Shown here one piece after another: positions 35,182-45,224 of a stretch of 64,000 nucleotides of DNA. Every line of letters begins with the position of its first letter. The stretch's first letter is position 1. The notes beneath the pieces are model-generated. The model searched no databases. It was not told the DNA's origin and saw only the letters and a list, made by a program, of their open reading frames with translations. The stretch is from NCBI RefSeq assembly GCF_003752585.1, contig NZ_RKHR01000003.1, forward strand, positions 558,001 through 622,000, given 5' to 3'. The stretch is from Sinobacterium caligoides (GTDB lineage: Bacteria > Pseudomonadota > Gammaproteobacteria > Pseudomonadales > Sinobacteriaceae). The translations under genes were made by a program, and so were the position numbers.

Positions 35182-35790
35182 CTATTCAGCTTGCTGCAAA
35201 GATATCCCTTTACGCCCGGCCAAAAAATGCTGTAAATCAGCTTCAGCACTCAGCGGAAGGCTGACGACCAATCTCAGTTCTAGCCCATAGTCCGCCGAAT
35301 CGATTGCTCCCCCCTGAGCATCAATAAAGCGTCTCAGCTCGGGCTCTGCGGCATAGTCGCTATGTAAGACAAAAACCGCCTTCGGCACTAGCGTCACTGT
35401 ACTTAGACGCTCAATCGCCTGTTGTGTCGAACTGGAATAGGCCCTAACCAAGCCCCCCGCTCCCAGCTTAATACCACCGAAATAACGAATGATCACGACC
35501 ATGATATCGCCGATGCCGCGATGATTGAGTACGTTGAGAATCGGTTTACCCGCCGTCCCCGAAGGCTCACCATCATCACTGAACGCAGCGCTGCTCGGCT
35601 GACGGGGGTCACCTAACAGGTAAGCCCAACAATGGTGTCTCGCATCAGGATAATCATGTTGCGCCAACGCCAACGCAGCCATCGCCGCGGCACGATCTTC
35701 GGCATGATAGACACGCGCAATAAACTTGCTTTTCTTCACCTCGTAACAGTGCTCTAGCATCGCTGCGGGTATTAGGTAGGGCTGCTTCAA
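35182..35790 (-). CDS. yigZ: YigZ/IMPACT family protein
   Basis: The 202-residue protein has the family sequence KKSKFIARVYHAEDRAAA, the HHCWAYLLGD segment, and the core DDGEPSGTAGKPIL followed by RYFGGIKLGAGGLVRAYS. It matches E. coli YigZ in length. The family resembles eukaryotic IMPACT and may bind nucleic acid or ribosomal components. The gene stands between a convergent glutaredoxin-like gene and an EamA transporter on the same strand. Confidence 0.9.
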   Translation of the reverse strand: MKQPYLIPAAMLEHCYEVKKSKFIARVYHAEDRAAAMAALALAQHDYPDARHHCWAYLLGDPRQPSSAAFSDDGEPSGTAGKPILNVLNHRGIGDIMVVIIRYFGGIKLGAGGLVRAYSSSTQQAIERLSTVTLVPKAVFVLHSDYAAEPELRRFIDAQGGAIDSADYGLELRLVVSLPLSAEADLQHFLAGRKGISLQQAE

Positions 35791-35835
35791 AGCAAGGTTA
35801 ACCTCGATATAGCTAGCTGGAATAAATACCGGGGA

Positions 35836-36708
35836 TTAAGCAATACGCTTAGTCTCGGCACGAATATTATAAACGTTACCCAGCAACATCAAACCAGCAC
35901 CAAACAATAAAAAGAGATCAATACTCTCCTGGTAGAACCAATAGCCCACAAGCGCGATCAACGGTAAACGTAGGAAGTCCATCGGGATAACCACCCCCAA
36001 GTCGGCATGGCTGAGAGCCGTTGCCATGGACCAATGCGCTAACAATGCAGAGAGCGCCACCACCACCAACCAGAACCAAGCAAGCGGGCTAGGTTGCTGC
36101 CATTGTATTGCCGCTGGGATAGAGGACAGTATAGCCTGTACCAACACCATGAAAAAAACGATAGCTATAGCGCTATTGTCAGCCGTCAGCTTACGCGTGG
36201 TCGTATGAGTAATACCAAAGAACACCGCACTGCCCAACACCACCCAGGCCGGCCCTGCAATCTGCTCAAAACCAGGTCGAAGAATAATCAACATACCCAG
36301 TAAGCCCAATACGATTGAGCTTAACCGCGGCAGCGTCATACGCTCCCCAAGACAGAGTACCGCCAAAATACCGGTCCACACCGGCACTGTAAATTCGATC
36401 GCAAAGACCTCTGCCAACGGGATCATTGCCAGACCATAGAACCAGCCGAACTGCGCAATGAAGTGACAGCTATTACGCAGGCCGTGCCAACCGAGCTGAC
36501 CTCGATGTACGCTTGACCAACTGCCTCGCCAGTGCAATATCCCCACTATGATCACCAGCCCGATAAGGCTGCGTACAAATAAGATCTGCGAAATCGCGAG
36601 ACTCGCAGTTAACTCTCTTCCCGCTACGGCCATCAACATGAACTGGCTGAGTGCCAGCAACATCCACAGCGCTGCTTTAGCAGTCGGCTTCATGGCTACC
36701 ACCGACAT
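35836..36708 (-). CDS. EamA (DMT-family) transporter
   Basis: A membrane protein of about 290 residues with ten predicted membrane segments in two EamA repeats (about 12-145 and 155-290). The second repeat contains SHADLGVVIPMDFLRLPLIAL, the typical end of the family pattern. It exports or imports a small metabolite that cannot be named. I place the start at 36708, where ATG overlaps the stop of the nitroreductase gene (TAATG), which suggests coupling; an ATG at 36693 is also possible. Confidence 0.82.
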   Translation of the reverse strand: MSVVAMKPTAKAALWMLLALSQFMLMAVAGRELTASLAISQILFVRSLIGLVIIVGILHWRGSWSSVHRGQLGWHGLRNSCHFIAQFGWFYGLAMIPLAEVFAIEFTVPVWTGILAVLCLGERMTLPRLSSIVLGLLGMLIILRPGFEQIAGPAWVVLGSAVFFGITHTTTRKLTADNSAIAIVFFMVLVQAILSSIPAAIQWQQPSPLAWFWLVVVALSALLAHWSMATALSHADLGVVIPMDFLRLPLIALVGYWFYQESIDLFLLFGAGLMLLGNVYNIRAETKRIA

Positions 36709-37268
36709 TAAGACCAATCACTAACGAAGTCATTCACCGCCAGCTCTGGCAGCGCTTTTGGCTCGCCCAAGCGAGAACCCACATAAACAAAGCCGATCAC
36801 TTGCTCATTGTCCGCCAAACCTAGGCCACGAGACACCTGTTCGTTCGTTGCCATGGGCCCTGTCCGCCAGATACCGGCAAAACCCAGCGCCTCTGCTGCC
36901 AACAATATCCCATGCACACCACAGCCAGCGCTCAGCACCTGCTCCTGCATCGGCACACCATCATGCTCGGTCAACTGAGCGATAGCGACAATGATTAGCG
37001 GTGCTCGCAGAGGCTGATTGCGCAGGCGCGTGAGCTTCTCCTCCGTCGCATCGGGGTTGGTAGCAAGCTCGGCTTTGGCATACAAGTCGCCTAACTTGCT
37101 TCTGGCCTCGCCGCTCACCTGCAGATAGCGCCAGGGCCGAAGTCGCGAATGATCCGGCGCACGTAAGGCGGCACGAAACATTAGCTCACAGTCGGCCGCT
37201 GTTGGACCCGGCTCCTGTAATCGAGGTGAAGAGTTGCGGTTGAGTAAAGCATCCATAATGACAGACAT
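36708..37268 (-). CDS. ydjA: Nitroreductase family protein YdjA
   Basis: The 186-residue protein is a small flavin nitroreductase with the YdjA-type segments APDHSRLRPWRY, RAPLIIVAIAQL and LSAGCGVHGILLAAEALGFA. It should bind FMN as a dimer and use NADPH. E. coli YdjA has 183 residues. The ATG at 37256 (MDALLNRNSS) would match the E. coli start more exactly and may be the true one. It is coupled to the EamA transporter gene by a TAATG overlap. Confidence 0.88.
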   Translation of the reverse strand: MSVIMDALLNRNSSPRLQEPGPTAADCELMFRAALRAPDHSRLRPWRYLQVSGEARSKLGDLYAKAELATNPDATEEKLTRLRNQPLRAPLIIVAIAQLTEHDGVPMQEQVLSAGCGVHGILLAAEALGFAGIWRTGPMATNEQVSRGLGLADNEQVIGFVYVGSRLGEPKALPELAVNDFVSDWS

Positions 37269-37468
37269 AGAGGGGACCCATTTATTATCGTGACCACGGC
37301 CATTGCTTCAACGACCCTCCTCTTTATTATATAGAGGCTGTTTGATCGGTAAATTTCACAGTAAACCAGTGAGCCATCAAGATAGCTCGCAGCAACCTTG
37401 GCGAGAATGATTATCAGCGGCGGATATTATAAAGATTCGACCCTACTGTCGAGGGCCGAGATAACGCT

Positions 37469-37945
37469 TTAGTCTTGGCGCTCACCGACTTTGACGTTAC
37501 CGTTTTGCAGGAACTGCGCTACTTGGCGGCGCTTGCGGCCTAGCAGCAGTGGGCCGTCATCATAAAAGAGAAAATTCTTCCAGTTTCGGCGATACACTTC
37601 CCAGGTCGTCTCGATAATATGGTCAGACTCATAGCAAAAATACACTACGGTATTGCCCTCCCAGTCGAGATGTTCCGCTAGGACTTCCGGCAACGCCATA
37701 TCGTCGCTGTCCCAGGCCTCTTGCCAGCGCTCTAGCTGCTGCCAAGTTTTCTTGTTGCCCGCCCAGTCACCGTTGGTAAAATGATCGGGTTCCGTGCTCA
37801 TCTCACTAACTAAATGGCGCCAAACCTCGTCGCTGCGAGAGGCAGTCATCGGCTTGATCTGCGCAAGATCTTCTTCAGTCACAGGTAGGTCGCGGTGACG
37901 AAAGATCCACGCCTTCTTGTACTCATTCATGGGGATGTAGTTCAT
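37469..37945 (-). CDS. DUF2947 family protein
   Basis: The 158-residue protein is rich in Trp and acidic residues. The start MNYIPMNEYKKAWIFRHRDL and the segment VVYFCYESDHIIETTWEVY match the DUF2947 family of gammaproteobacteria. No function is known. There is no signal peptide. I chose the ATG at 37945; an upstream in-frame start would add ten residues. It stands alone, divergent from ybiT. Confidence 0.75.
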   Translation of the reverse strand: MNYIPMNEYKKAWIFRHRDLPVTEEDLAQIKPMTASRSDEVWRHLVSEMSTEPDHFTNGDWAGNKKTWQQLERWQEAWDSDDMALPEVLAEHLDWEGNTVVYFCYESDHIIETTWEVYRRNWKNFLFYDDGPLLLGRKRRQVAQFLQNGNVKVGERQD

Positions 37946-38133
37946 TGTGCTACTCAATGCAATTGACGCCGCCATTGTAACAGAGTGCCACTAGCCTCCA
38001 CAGCAGCTATTTTCCCGCCATCAACCACCGCCCTAAGGTCGATCGACATTCTGCTAACTTTGCTTATCGCTGCACAACCCCTTATAATTCGCCCTCCATT
38101 TTTTCTATCGCCCATTCAGCGCAGGATTTGCTC

Positions 38134-39726
38134 TTGATTTCAACAGCTAATGTCACCATGCAATTCGGCAGTAAGCCGCTTTTCGAAAATATTTCCGTCA
38201 AGTTCGGTGAAGGTAACCGTTACGGCCTAATTGGTGCCAATGGCTGCGGAAAATCAACCTTCATGAAGATCCTCGATGGTTCGTTAGAGGCGACTGCAGG
38301 TAACGTCTCGATCACGCCCAACGAACGCCTCGGCAAGTTGAGCCAGGATCAGTTCGCCTTCGAAGAATTTAGCGTCATCGATACCGTGATGATGGGTAAC
38401 CGCGAACTATGGGCGATCAAAGAAGAGCGTGATGCCATTTACGCCAAGCCAGAGATGAGCGAAGAGGACGGCATGCGCGCCGGTGACCTCGAAGCTGAGT
38501 TTGCCGAGATGGATGGCTACACCGCAGAGAGTCGTGCCGGTGAGCTATTATTGGGCGCCGGTATTCCACTGGACCTACACTGGGGCCTGATGAGCAACGT
38601 TGCTCCAGGTTTAAAGGTTCGCGTACTTCTCGCCCAGGCGCTGTTTTCCAACCCCGACATCCTGCTGCTTGATGAGCCGACCAACAACTTGGATATCAAC
38701 ACCATCCGTTGGCTGGAAGAGGTGTTAAATAGCTACACCTGTACCATGATCATCATCTCGCACGATCGTCATTTCCTAAACTCTATCTGCACCCACATGG
38801 CCGATATCGACTACGGCACCATCAAGGTTTACCCCGGTAACTACGATGATTTCATGACCGCCTCTACCCAGGCACGTGAACGCATGCAGAACGAGAACAA
38901 CAAGAAGAAGGCCGAGATCGCCGAGCTGAAACAGTTCGTCAGCCGCTTTAGCGCCAACGCCTCCAAGGCAAAGCAAGCTACCTCTCGCGCCAAGCGTCTG
39001 GATAAGATCGAACTTGCTGACATCAAGCCTTCAACGCGTATTAACCCTTATATCATCTTCAAGCAAGAGAAGAAGTTACACCGTCTCGCCCTCGAGGTGA
39101 AAGGCTTAGGTCACCGCTACGAAGGCGGCGAGCAACTCTTCCAGAACTCCGATCTACTGGTCGAAGCTGGCGAGCGCATTGCCATTATCGGTGCCAACGG
39201 TGTGGGGAAAACCACCTTCCTAAAGTGCTTGATGAACGAGGTCGAACCTACCGAAGGTAGCTTCAAATGGGCTGAAAATGCTCAGGTTGGCTACTATGCT
39301 CAGGACCACGCCCGCGACTTCCCCAAGTCAGAGAGCCTATTCGAGTGGCTGAGCAACTGGCGCCAGGAGCACCACGAGGACCAAATCGTCCGCGCCACCC
39401 TCGGCCGCTTACTCTTCTCTGCTGACACGCAGAAGAAAGACGTGAAAGTCTGTTCCGGTGGTGAGCAGGGGCGCATGCTATTCGGCAAGCTGATGATGCA
39501 AGATAACAACGTCTTGCTGATGGATGAGCCGACCAACCACATGGATATGGAGTGTATCGAATCACTCAACCTAGCGTTGGAAAACTACCCCGGCACACTG
39601 ATGTTTGTCAGCCACGACCGTGAGTTCGTCTCCTCACTGGCGACGCGAATTATCGAGATCAAAGACAACAGCATCGTCGACTTCCACGGTAACTATGAAG
39701 ATTACCTGAAGTCACAAGGCATCTAA
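38134..39726 (+). CDS. ybiT: ABC-F family ATPase YbiT
   Basis: The 530-residue protein has two ABC domains. Walker A motifs are GANGCGKST and GANGVGKTT, and Walker B/Q-loop segments are [11 protein letters not shown] and [11 protein letters not shown], joined by a basic linker ([14 protein letters not shown]). It aligns with E. coli YbiT along its full length and has the same number of residues when started at the TTG at 38134. AGGA lies seven bases upstream of this TTG, so I prefer it to the TTG at 38128. ABC-F proteins act on the ribosome E site; YbiT's exact role is still open. A strong terminator follows. Confidence 0.93.
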   Translation: MISTANVTMQFGSKPLFENISVKFGEGNRYGLIGANGCGKSTFMKILDGSLEATAGNVSITPNERLGKLSQDQFAFEEFSVIDTVMMGNRELWAIKEERDAIYAKPEMSEEDGMRAGDLEAEFAEMDGYTAESRAGELLLGAGIPLDLHWGLMSNVAPGLKVRVLLAQALFSNPDILLLDEPTNNLDINTIRWLEEVLNSYTCTMIIISHDRHFLNSICTHMADIDYGTIKVYPGNYDDFMTASTQARERMQNENNKKKAEIAELKQFVSRFSANASKAKQATSRAKRLDKIELADIKPSTRINPYIIFKQEKKLHRLALEVKGLGHRYEGGEQLFQNSDLLVEAGERIAIIGANGVGKTTFLKCLMNEVEPTEGSFKWAENAQVGYYAQDHARDFPKSESLFEWLSNWRQEHHEDQIVRATLGRLLFSADTQKKDVKVCSGGEQGRMLFGKLMMQDNNVLLMDEPTNHMDMECIESLNLALENYPGTLMFVSHDREFVSSLATRIIEIKDNSIVDFHGNYEDYLKSQGI

Positions 39727-39755
39727 ACGGCCACGATTTCGTCGCCAATAGCGCC

Positions 39756-39796
39756 AAAAAAGGGAGGTAAGCTTTACAGCTACCTCCCTTTTTTTA
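39756..39796. terminator. Bidirectional rho-independent terminator between ybiT and the VanZ-like gene
   Basis: AAAAAAGGGAGGTA (39756-39769) pairs with TACCTCCCTTTTTT (39781-39794) around an 11-base loop. It has a T run on both strands and serves the two convergent genes. Confidence 0.92.
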
Positions 39797-39816
39797 TCTG
39801 CATGATACGGGGCTTA

Positions 39817-40239
39817 TCACCACGGTTTGCGTCGCTGCAAGCCACTTAGCCGCTGCTGCCACGGCAACGGCACCCAACGCTCCAACAGCACGATAGCAAG
39901 CACAGCCAACAGGCAGCCTAGCCCATTGGCCAACATATCGAGCAACGAGAAAAAACGTCCAGGCACCCACAGCTGTCCACACTCTACGAGGACGGCATAG
40001 GCAAATACCGCCAGAATGACTTTCAACCCCCTAGAGTGGTAACCATAAGCCAGGTAAGCCGCGACCGAGACGCCAAACCAAGCAGTGAAATGTAAAGCTT
40101 TATCCCAGCTATTCTCAAAGACCTGCGCCGGCTGCGGCACCAGAGACTGTTGGCTGACAAAGAGCAAAATAAGCCAAAAGCACAGACGATAGAAATTCAA
40201 AACATAACGCTGTTGCACATTAAAAACCTTCATCATCAT
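39817..40239 (-). CDS. VanZ-like membrane protein
   Basis: The 140-residue protein has four membrane segments and the VanZ pattern: WDKALHFTAWFGVSV, then ECGQLWVPGRFFSLLDMLANG. VanZ-type proteins are associated with the cell envelope, and their biochemical role is unclear. I chose the ATG at 40239, the first of three in a row; a GTG two codons upstream is possible. It lies next to the SMP-30 gene on the same strand. Confidence 0.8.
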   Translation of the reverse strand: MMMKVFNVQQRYVLNFYRLCFWLILLFVSQQSLVPQPAQVFENSWDKALHFTAWFGVSVAAYLAYGYHSRGLKVILAVFAYAVLVECGQLWVPGRFFSLLDMLANGLGCLLAVLAIVLLERWVPLPWQQRLSGLQRRKPW

Positions 40240-40273
40240 AAACACCGCTCAACAGCGGCCGACAGTAAACCGC

Positions 40274-41143
40274 CTATTTTAACACCAATTTTTCCGACAG
40301 GCTGCGAAGATCGAAGCGCTCTATACGCCCACTGCGCGCCAGCTGACAAGCCTCAGGTTCTAGCTCAGCACTGGTACAGATATAGAGAAAGTCACCCGCT
40401 GCATCGAGCACACAGGCAAAGCTCTTTTGCGATAAAGCGATACGATGGCTGATCTGCCCACCTTCCAACACGCGCAACACATAACAATCAACAGTCGCCA
40501 CCCAAATGCCACCACAGCCATCGGAAGCAATACCGTCAGGCATCACTTCACCTAAGTCAGCCCAGAGGCGGCGTCCACTCAGCAGCCCGTCATCGCCGAC
40601 ATCAAAAGCCGTTAGACAGTGGCCAAGCGTCTCCGCCACCACCAGTACCTTGCCGCCATCCAGCAAGACACTGCCATTAGGGAAGGTCATCTCCTCGGCA
40701 ACCACTTCAAAAGCACCATTATGTTCAAGCTTGACTAGCTTTGAGGCCTGTATCGGCTCACCAATTTCAAAGCCAAAACTCCCTACATAAGCCTGCCCCT
40801 GCGTTGTAACGACCATGTCGTTGAGTGGCCCCATCATCACGTCACTGACATCGGCAAATTCATTGAGCTGCTCACCATCGAAACGCAGTACCCGCTGATC
40901 GCACATCGACACCACCAACATATCGCCATTGGGTAGCCAGCCTAGACCCGATGGCCTGCCCGCAACCTCCACCACCAAATTCAACTGTTCGCCCTTCAGA
41001 CAATAGACACTATGGCTGTAGAAATCGGAAAAATACAGCGCGCCATCATGCCAACGCGGCGCCTCAGGAAAGGTTAAACCCTCCGCTACAATGGTTGTCG
41101 GGTGGTCGACTACTACCGTGTCTGTACTCTCTTCTTTTATCAT
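40274..41143 (-). CDS. SMP-30/gluconolactonase/LRE family protein
   Basis: The 289-residue protein has the six-bladed propeller of the SMP-30 family. Metal ligands are in the expected places: Glu in LTFPEAPRW near the start, Asn in GPLNDMVV, and Asp in MPDGIASDGCGGIWVA. Such enzymes hydrolyse sugar lactones or related esters. No signal peptide is present. The substrate is unknown, and no sugar-oxidation gene lies nearby. Confidence 0.82.
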   Translation of the reverse strand: MIKEESTDTVVVDHPTTIVAEGLTFPEAPRWHDGALYFSDFYSHSVYCLKGEQLNLVVEVAGRPSGLGWLPNGDMLVVSMCDQRVLRFDGEQLNEFADVSDVMMGPLNDMVVTTQGQAYVGSFGFEIGEPIQASKLVKLEHNGAFEVVAEEMTFPNGSVLLDGGKVLVVAETLGHCLTAFDVGDDGLLSGRRLWADLGEVMPDGIASDGCGGIWVATVDCYVLRVLEGGQISHRIALSQKSFACVLDAAGDFLYICTSAELEPEACQLARSGRIERFDLRSLSEKLVLK

Positions 41144-41167
41144 TATGAGCCTCCTGCTACTGGCCTG

Positions 41168-41983
41168 TTATATGCTGTTTTCGAGTAACAAGTTGAGAAA
41201 TCCCTCATTGCTTGCATCATTATTTAAGTCGTCGATCCAAGGCCTTAAATCGGCTTCTGTTGCGGGGATTAGCCGGTTGTCGATCTGGTCGATGATAAAA
41301 ATCGACAACTCTAAAGCCAGCAGCCAATCCAGCAGTTGGTGTGCGTTACCGCCGGCATTAATCAGTCCACGCGGCCAAAACTCAATGACGAGGCTCAACC
41401 CCTGACGCGAGCGCTCAACCAGCTTAGCCAACCCCGTCAGCACCTCGATCTCGGCTCCCTGAGTGTCGACCTTGATCACCCTTGCCTTAAGCTCCGGATC
41501 AATAGCGTCGAAATAACTATCGCCATGCAGCAGCTCGATCGCCGTCTTATTGCGCCCACGTCCATCATCGTAAATCTGGTGATCGCCTCGATTGGCCTCA
41601 TTCAAATACAGATACCCCTGCCCTGGTTGAGAGGCCAGCGCGGCATTCACCGCCGTCACATTATCCCCGTAGTCTGCACCGCTGAGAGCCGCATTCTGGG
41701 CAAATAAAGCATAGTTAAGTGGCTCCGGCTCAAAGCCAAAGACATGACCGCTACGGTCAACACACTGTGCTGCCAGCGCCGAGTAATAACCAATATTGGC
41801 ACCGACATCGATAAAAACATCACCGGCCTGCAGGCGCTCGACAATCAGCTGGGTTTCATATTCTTCCCACACACCGTCACTGGCAATAAAACGTGAGACA
41901 TGGGTGTCGTCGGCATGCTCGTGCACCAGCATCGACACCGGCACTTGCAAGCCGGCAACTTTTAAGGGGTAACTCTTAGCCAT
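41168..41983 (-). CDS. FkbM family methyltransferase
   Basis: The 271-residue protein contains the SAM-binding motif DVFIDVGANIGYYSALAAQ, followed by FGFEPEP and, later, VIKVDTQGAEIEVLTG, the pattern of the FkbM domain. These enzymes O-methylate sugars or other small molecules. The ATG at 41983 has GGGAG nine bases upstream; the ATG at 41992 would sit directly on that site, so I reject it. It lies between the SMP-30 gene and fabY on the same strand, with no clear functional link. Confidence 0.82.
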   Translation of the reverse strand: MAKSYPLKVAGLQVPVSMLVHEHADDTHVSRFIASDGVWEEYETQLIVERLQAGDVFIDVGANIGYYSALAAQCVDRSGHVFGFEPEPLNYALFAQNAALSGADYGDNVTAVNAALASQPGQGYLYLNEANRGDHQIYDDGRGRNKTAIELLHGDSYFDAIDPELKARVIKVDTQGAEIEVLTGLAKLVERSRQGLSLVIEFWPRGLINAGGNAHQLLDWLLALELSIFIIDQIDNRLIPATEADLRPWIDDLNNDASNEGFLNLLLENSI

Positions 41984-42153
41984 ACTTCTCATCTCCCGAC
42001 ACGGTCAGCACCGCTAGGTATTACTGTTTTTTATTCACTATAACGTAAGAGCGTCAGGGTATTACACAAAAAGGGAGGAGGACGAACAATTCTTCACAAT
42101 AGATCGAGCAAGATAGGAGGGCGTCCACTGCCCTCCCAAAATTTTAACCGCCC

Positions 42154-44016
42154 TTAATCACACATTTCCGCGTAGGGATTGGTCATCTCAAGGCTGATCG
42201 AGGCGTCGTAGCCCTCGATACGAATCTCGGTATCGCTCAGACTGATATGCTCATCACCACGCACTTGGTGGTCGAACCAGTACTGCGGGCTAGTTTGCCC
42301 TTGCAGCGTCGCCTCATCATAGGCCGCCGCCTTAGCAGCGACGGCGATATTCTTCGCACGATAGGCCGTCATTGCTTCAGCACCATACTTCTTGCTGAGC
42401 ATTTTCTCGACCACGTGCGGTGCCAGCAGATAACCTGTCGCGTTGTTCCCACCAAAGCCCTTGGCGTTAACAAAAGCCACATCCATTGCCTGACAGCCGA
42501 CCGACTTGTGCTCTGGGCTGATATTGAGATGATCCTGGTGCACATCATCGGCCACACTCTCGATGGTCGCGATACCCGGAATGATACCGTGCTGCCAAAC
42601 GCCCAGTGCACTGGCGATTTGGTCTCCGGCAGCACAACCGATGCTATGACCGAGATAGCACTTCACCGCTGCGACCGGCCAACGGTCAATAGCGAAGGCC
42701 TTTGCCGTCTCGTTGAGAATATGTGATTCGGTGGTCCGGTTTTTCGGTGTGCTCGTGCCATGCGCATGTACATAGCTGCGCTGACTGATGCTCTCGGCAC
42801 CCACAACACTCTTGGCTGAAGCCACCGCCTTGGCGACGGTAATATAATTGCCGACACCGGGTGCTGAGATCGATTTTTTATTACCATCGGCATTGATAAA
42901 CACATCACCGGCGGCAGCAAAGATTGTCGCCCCAGTCTCCATCACCAGCGCATCATCCATCAAAATAATAAACTGGGCAGATTCTGCAATGGTAAAGCCA
43001 CAATTTTCAGCGAAGGGGCGACAGGCACGACGATAATCCGGGTCGGCTAACGCCTTAGCGGCATCGAGAGCCAGCAGCGCCTCATCGGTCGCCAGCGCGC
43101 CCATCGCGGAATACCCTTCCATGATGTCGGCATTGATCGGCGCCTCGCTGTTGCCAATTACCGCGATTCGGGTGCGACCACTGCGAATATCATCGATACC
43201 GTGACGCAGGTTGTAGAGGAAAGAGGCACAGGCACCCATGGAGGTCCCGGTCGTGCCCATGCTGCCGAGCACATAGGCATTAACGAAGTCGGCTGGCATC
43301 TCCGCAAAGCCCAATGCACACTGCTTCGAAGTCACCCGCTTACCGAGCGCCCGAGAATTCAATAGGCCGCCGTAGCCATTGCCATCCAGCTGCCCCATGG
43401 CGCTGCCGGCGTAGACGCTGATCTGATCGGCCGGCACCTGCTGTTGCAGCTCCGACCAATCAATACCCAGTGAACCCAGCGCATCGCTAGCAGCAAAGAC
43501 CGTCATCTGCAGCCCGCGAGGATGATTACGCGATTGGTAGAGTTTACCGGGCTCAAAGCCCATCGGCAGCTGCCCTGCCGCCTGTACCGGCACCTTGCGA
43601 TAATCGCGCACCAACATCTCAACGGCTGCGGTCACAGTCACCAACACCGTCTTCTTGTCGATAGGCTCTACACGCCAGCCCGGCGGTAATACCGCCGGCA
43701 TGTTACGCACAGAGACAGTAAATTGTAGATCCCCTTGAGGCGTCAGAGGCAGCTTCTTATTCCAAGAGACTGCATCGACGGGAAAGTGCTGATGCTCGAT
43801 GCGACGCACAAGCGTGTGCGCCAAGATCTGCTCATCGCTCATGGTCGTATCATCCTCTTCACCCGGCACCATCAACTGTCTGAGACTAGCCAATGTACGG
43901 CGTTGTTCGGACTCATCAAGGGCACTAAAAACCGTACGACAATAGCCGTGGTGAGCAGAGCTACGACCCGATGAGTTGATACCACCAAAACCGACGATAA
44001 TAGGAAGAGCTGACAT
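42154..44016 (-). CDS. fabY: Beta-ketoacyl-ACP synthase FabY
   Basis: The 620-residue protein starts MSALPIIVGFGGINSSGRSS, as does FabY (PA5174) of Pseudomonas, where it starts fatty-acid synthesis by condensing acetyl-CoA with malonyl-ACP in place of FabH. The thiolase-fold triad is present: C263 in GACASFL, H419 in HAHGTSTP and H457 in YLGHSIG. It is far longer than FabB/F because of its N-terminal extension. I chose the ATG at 44016 with GAGAGG upstream; an upstream in-frame start would add 46 unlike residues. It is divergent from a GlxA-type regulator. Confidence 0.9.
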   Translation of the reverse strand: MSALPIIVGFGGINSSGRSSAHHGYCRTVFSALDESEQRRTLASLRQLMVPGEEDDTTMSDEQILAHTLVRRIEHQHFPVDAVSWNKKLPLTPQGDLQFTVSVRNMPAVLPPGWRVEPIDKKTVLVTVTAAVEMLVRDYRKVPVQAAGQLPMGFEPGKLYQSRNHPRGLQMTVFAASDALGSLGIDWSELQQQVPADQISVYAGSAMGQLDGNGYGGLLNSRALGKRVTSKQCALGFAEMPADFVNAYVLGSMGTTGTSMGACASFLYNLRHGIDDIRSGRTRIAVIGNSEAPINADIMEGYSAMGALATDEALLALDAAKALADPDYRRACRPFAENCGFTIAESAQFIILMDDALVMETGATIFAAAGDVFINADGNKKSISAPGVGNYITVAKAVASAKSVVGAESISQRSYVHAHGTSTPKNRTTESHILNETAKAFAIDRWPVAAVKCYLGHSIGCAAGDQIASALGVWQHGIIPGIATIESVADDVHQDHLNISPEHKSVGCQAMDVAFVNAKGFGGNNATGYLLAPHVVEKMLSKKYGAEAMTAYRAKNIAVAAKAAAYDEATLQGQTSPQYWFDHQVRGDEHISLSDTEIRIEGYDASISLEMTNPYAEMCD

Positions 44017-44170
44017 AACAAGCCTCTCAAAGAGCAACGCAAATTGGCGCTGAATGGGGTGAGCAGGAGCTGGCTCTTCGACAAAAATTAGCGTCGCGCC
44101 AGAAAAAACGGCGGCCACTCCTAAGTGATGCGCAAAGTGTAATGCATGTACCAAGCATTAATCATGGTAA

Positions 44171-44190
44171 TATGGCCAAGGCTATGGCCA
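44171..44190. promoter_or_regulatory. Direct repeat TATGGCCA in the fabY-regulator intergenic region
   Basis: TATGGCCA occurs at 44171-44178 and again at 44183-44190, 12 bases apart, 30 bases upstream of the AraC-type regulator gene. Paired direct repeats about one helical turn apart are typical targets of AraC-family regulators, so this may be an autoregulatory site. Inference only. Confidence 0.35.
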
Positions 44191-44219
44191 ATTAAGCCAA
44201 AATTGATTAGGCTCACCGA

Positions 44220-45224
44220 ATGAAACAGATCAACGTTGCCCTGCTCCTCTACGAACATGCCCTCGCCAGCAGTCTCAGCCTGCCTGCTGAGATGTTATCG
44301 GCCGCCGATAACTTCAACCGCAGCCGTAAGGGGCCTAGCACTCAGCTGACGATTACCCTCGCCGGCCAGAGCAAAGAGGCCGTTTCCCATAGCGGTGGGA
44401 TCTTGATTCAACCGCACTGTCGTTACCAGCAACTCGACAACATCGACCTGCTGATCCTGCCGGCACTATGGCGCAACCCCATTCCCGTGGTCAGGCGCAA
44501 TGACGAGGTCAGTCAACTGCTCCGCCTCAGCTACCAACGTAAGACACAGATTTGCTCCGTCGGCACCGCCAGCTGCTTCCTTGCCGAAGCCGGCCTACTG
44601 GACAACAAACCCGCCACCACACACTGGTATTTTATGGATGCCTTCGCGCACCGCTATCCAGAGGTGAAACTGCAACGCGCACACCTGATCACCCAGGCCG
44701 ATAACCTCTACTGTGTCGGCAGCGTCAACTCGGTGGCTGACCTAATGATTCACTTCATTGAACAGTTTTACGATCGCGCCACTGCCCGAGAAGTTGAGAG
44801 TCACTTCTCACCAGAAATCCGGCGCACCTATAAGGAACACAGCTTTGTCGAGGGAGAGGTCAGTAGTCACGGGGATGAGTCCGTTATTCAAGCGCAGCAG
44901 TGGCTACTCGAGCACTACCAGCAGCACCTCGATAGCACGCAACTCGCCGCACACTGTGGGCTGAGTGTACGCAGTTTCAATCGACGATTTCGCGCCGCCG
45001 CGGGGATGACACCGGGGGAGTATCTCGCCAAGGTGAGGGTCGATATCGCTCAGGGGCTACTCAAAGACAGCAACCTCTCCATTGCGGAGGTTGCTTTTGC
45101 TGTCGGCTACCAAGATAGCAGCCACTTCTCACGGTTATTCAAACAACTACTGGGGCAGCCGCCAAGCAGCTACCGGAAATCAGTACGTGGCAAGCTGTTC
45201 AGCTTACCCGAACAGACGCCTTAA
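44220..45224 (+). CDS. GlxA-type AraC-family transcriptional regulator
   Basis: The 334-residue protein has an N-terminal DJ-1/PfpI-like domain (about 1-190; VALLLYEHALASSLSLPAEM, and ICSVGTASCFLAEAGLLDNK in place of the usual Cys nucleophile elbow) and a C-terminal AraC DNA-binding domain (about 230-322) with two helix-turn-helix motifs: AAHCGLSVRSFNRRFRAAAG and SIAEVAFAVGYQDSSHFSRL. Related regulators control amine or amino-acid catabolism. It is divergent from fabY; whether fabY is a target is unknown. Confidence 0.85.
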   Translation: MKQINVALLLYEHALASSLSLPAEMLSAADNFNRSRKGPSTQLTITLAGQSKEAVSHSGGILIQPHCRYQQLDNIDLLILPALWRNPIPVVRRNDEVSQLLRLSYQRKTQICSVGTASCFLAEAGLLDNKPATTHWYFMDAFAHRYPEVKLQRAHLITQADNLYCVGSVNSVADLMIHFIEQFYDRATAREVESHFSPEIRRTYKEHSFVEGEVSSHGDESVIQAQQWLLEHYQQHLDSTQLAAHCGLSVRSFNRRFRAAAGMTPGEYLAKVRVDIAQGLLKDSNLSIAEVAFAVGYQDSSHFSRLFKQLLGQPPSSYRKSVRGKLFSLPEQTP

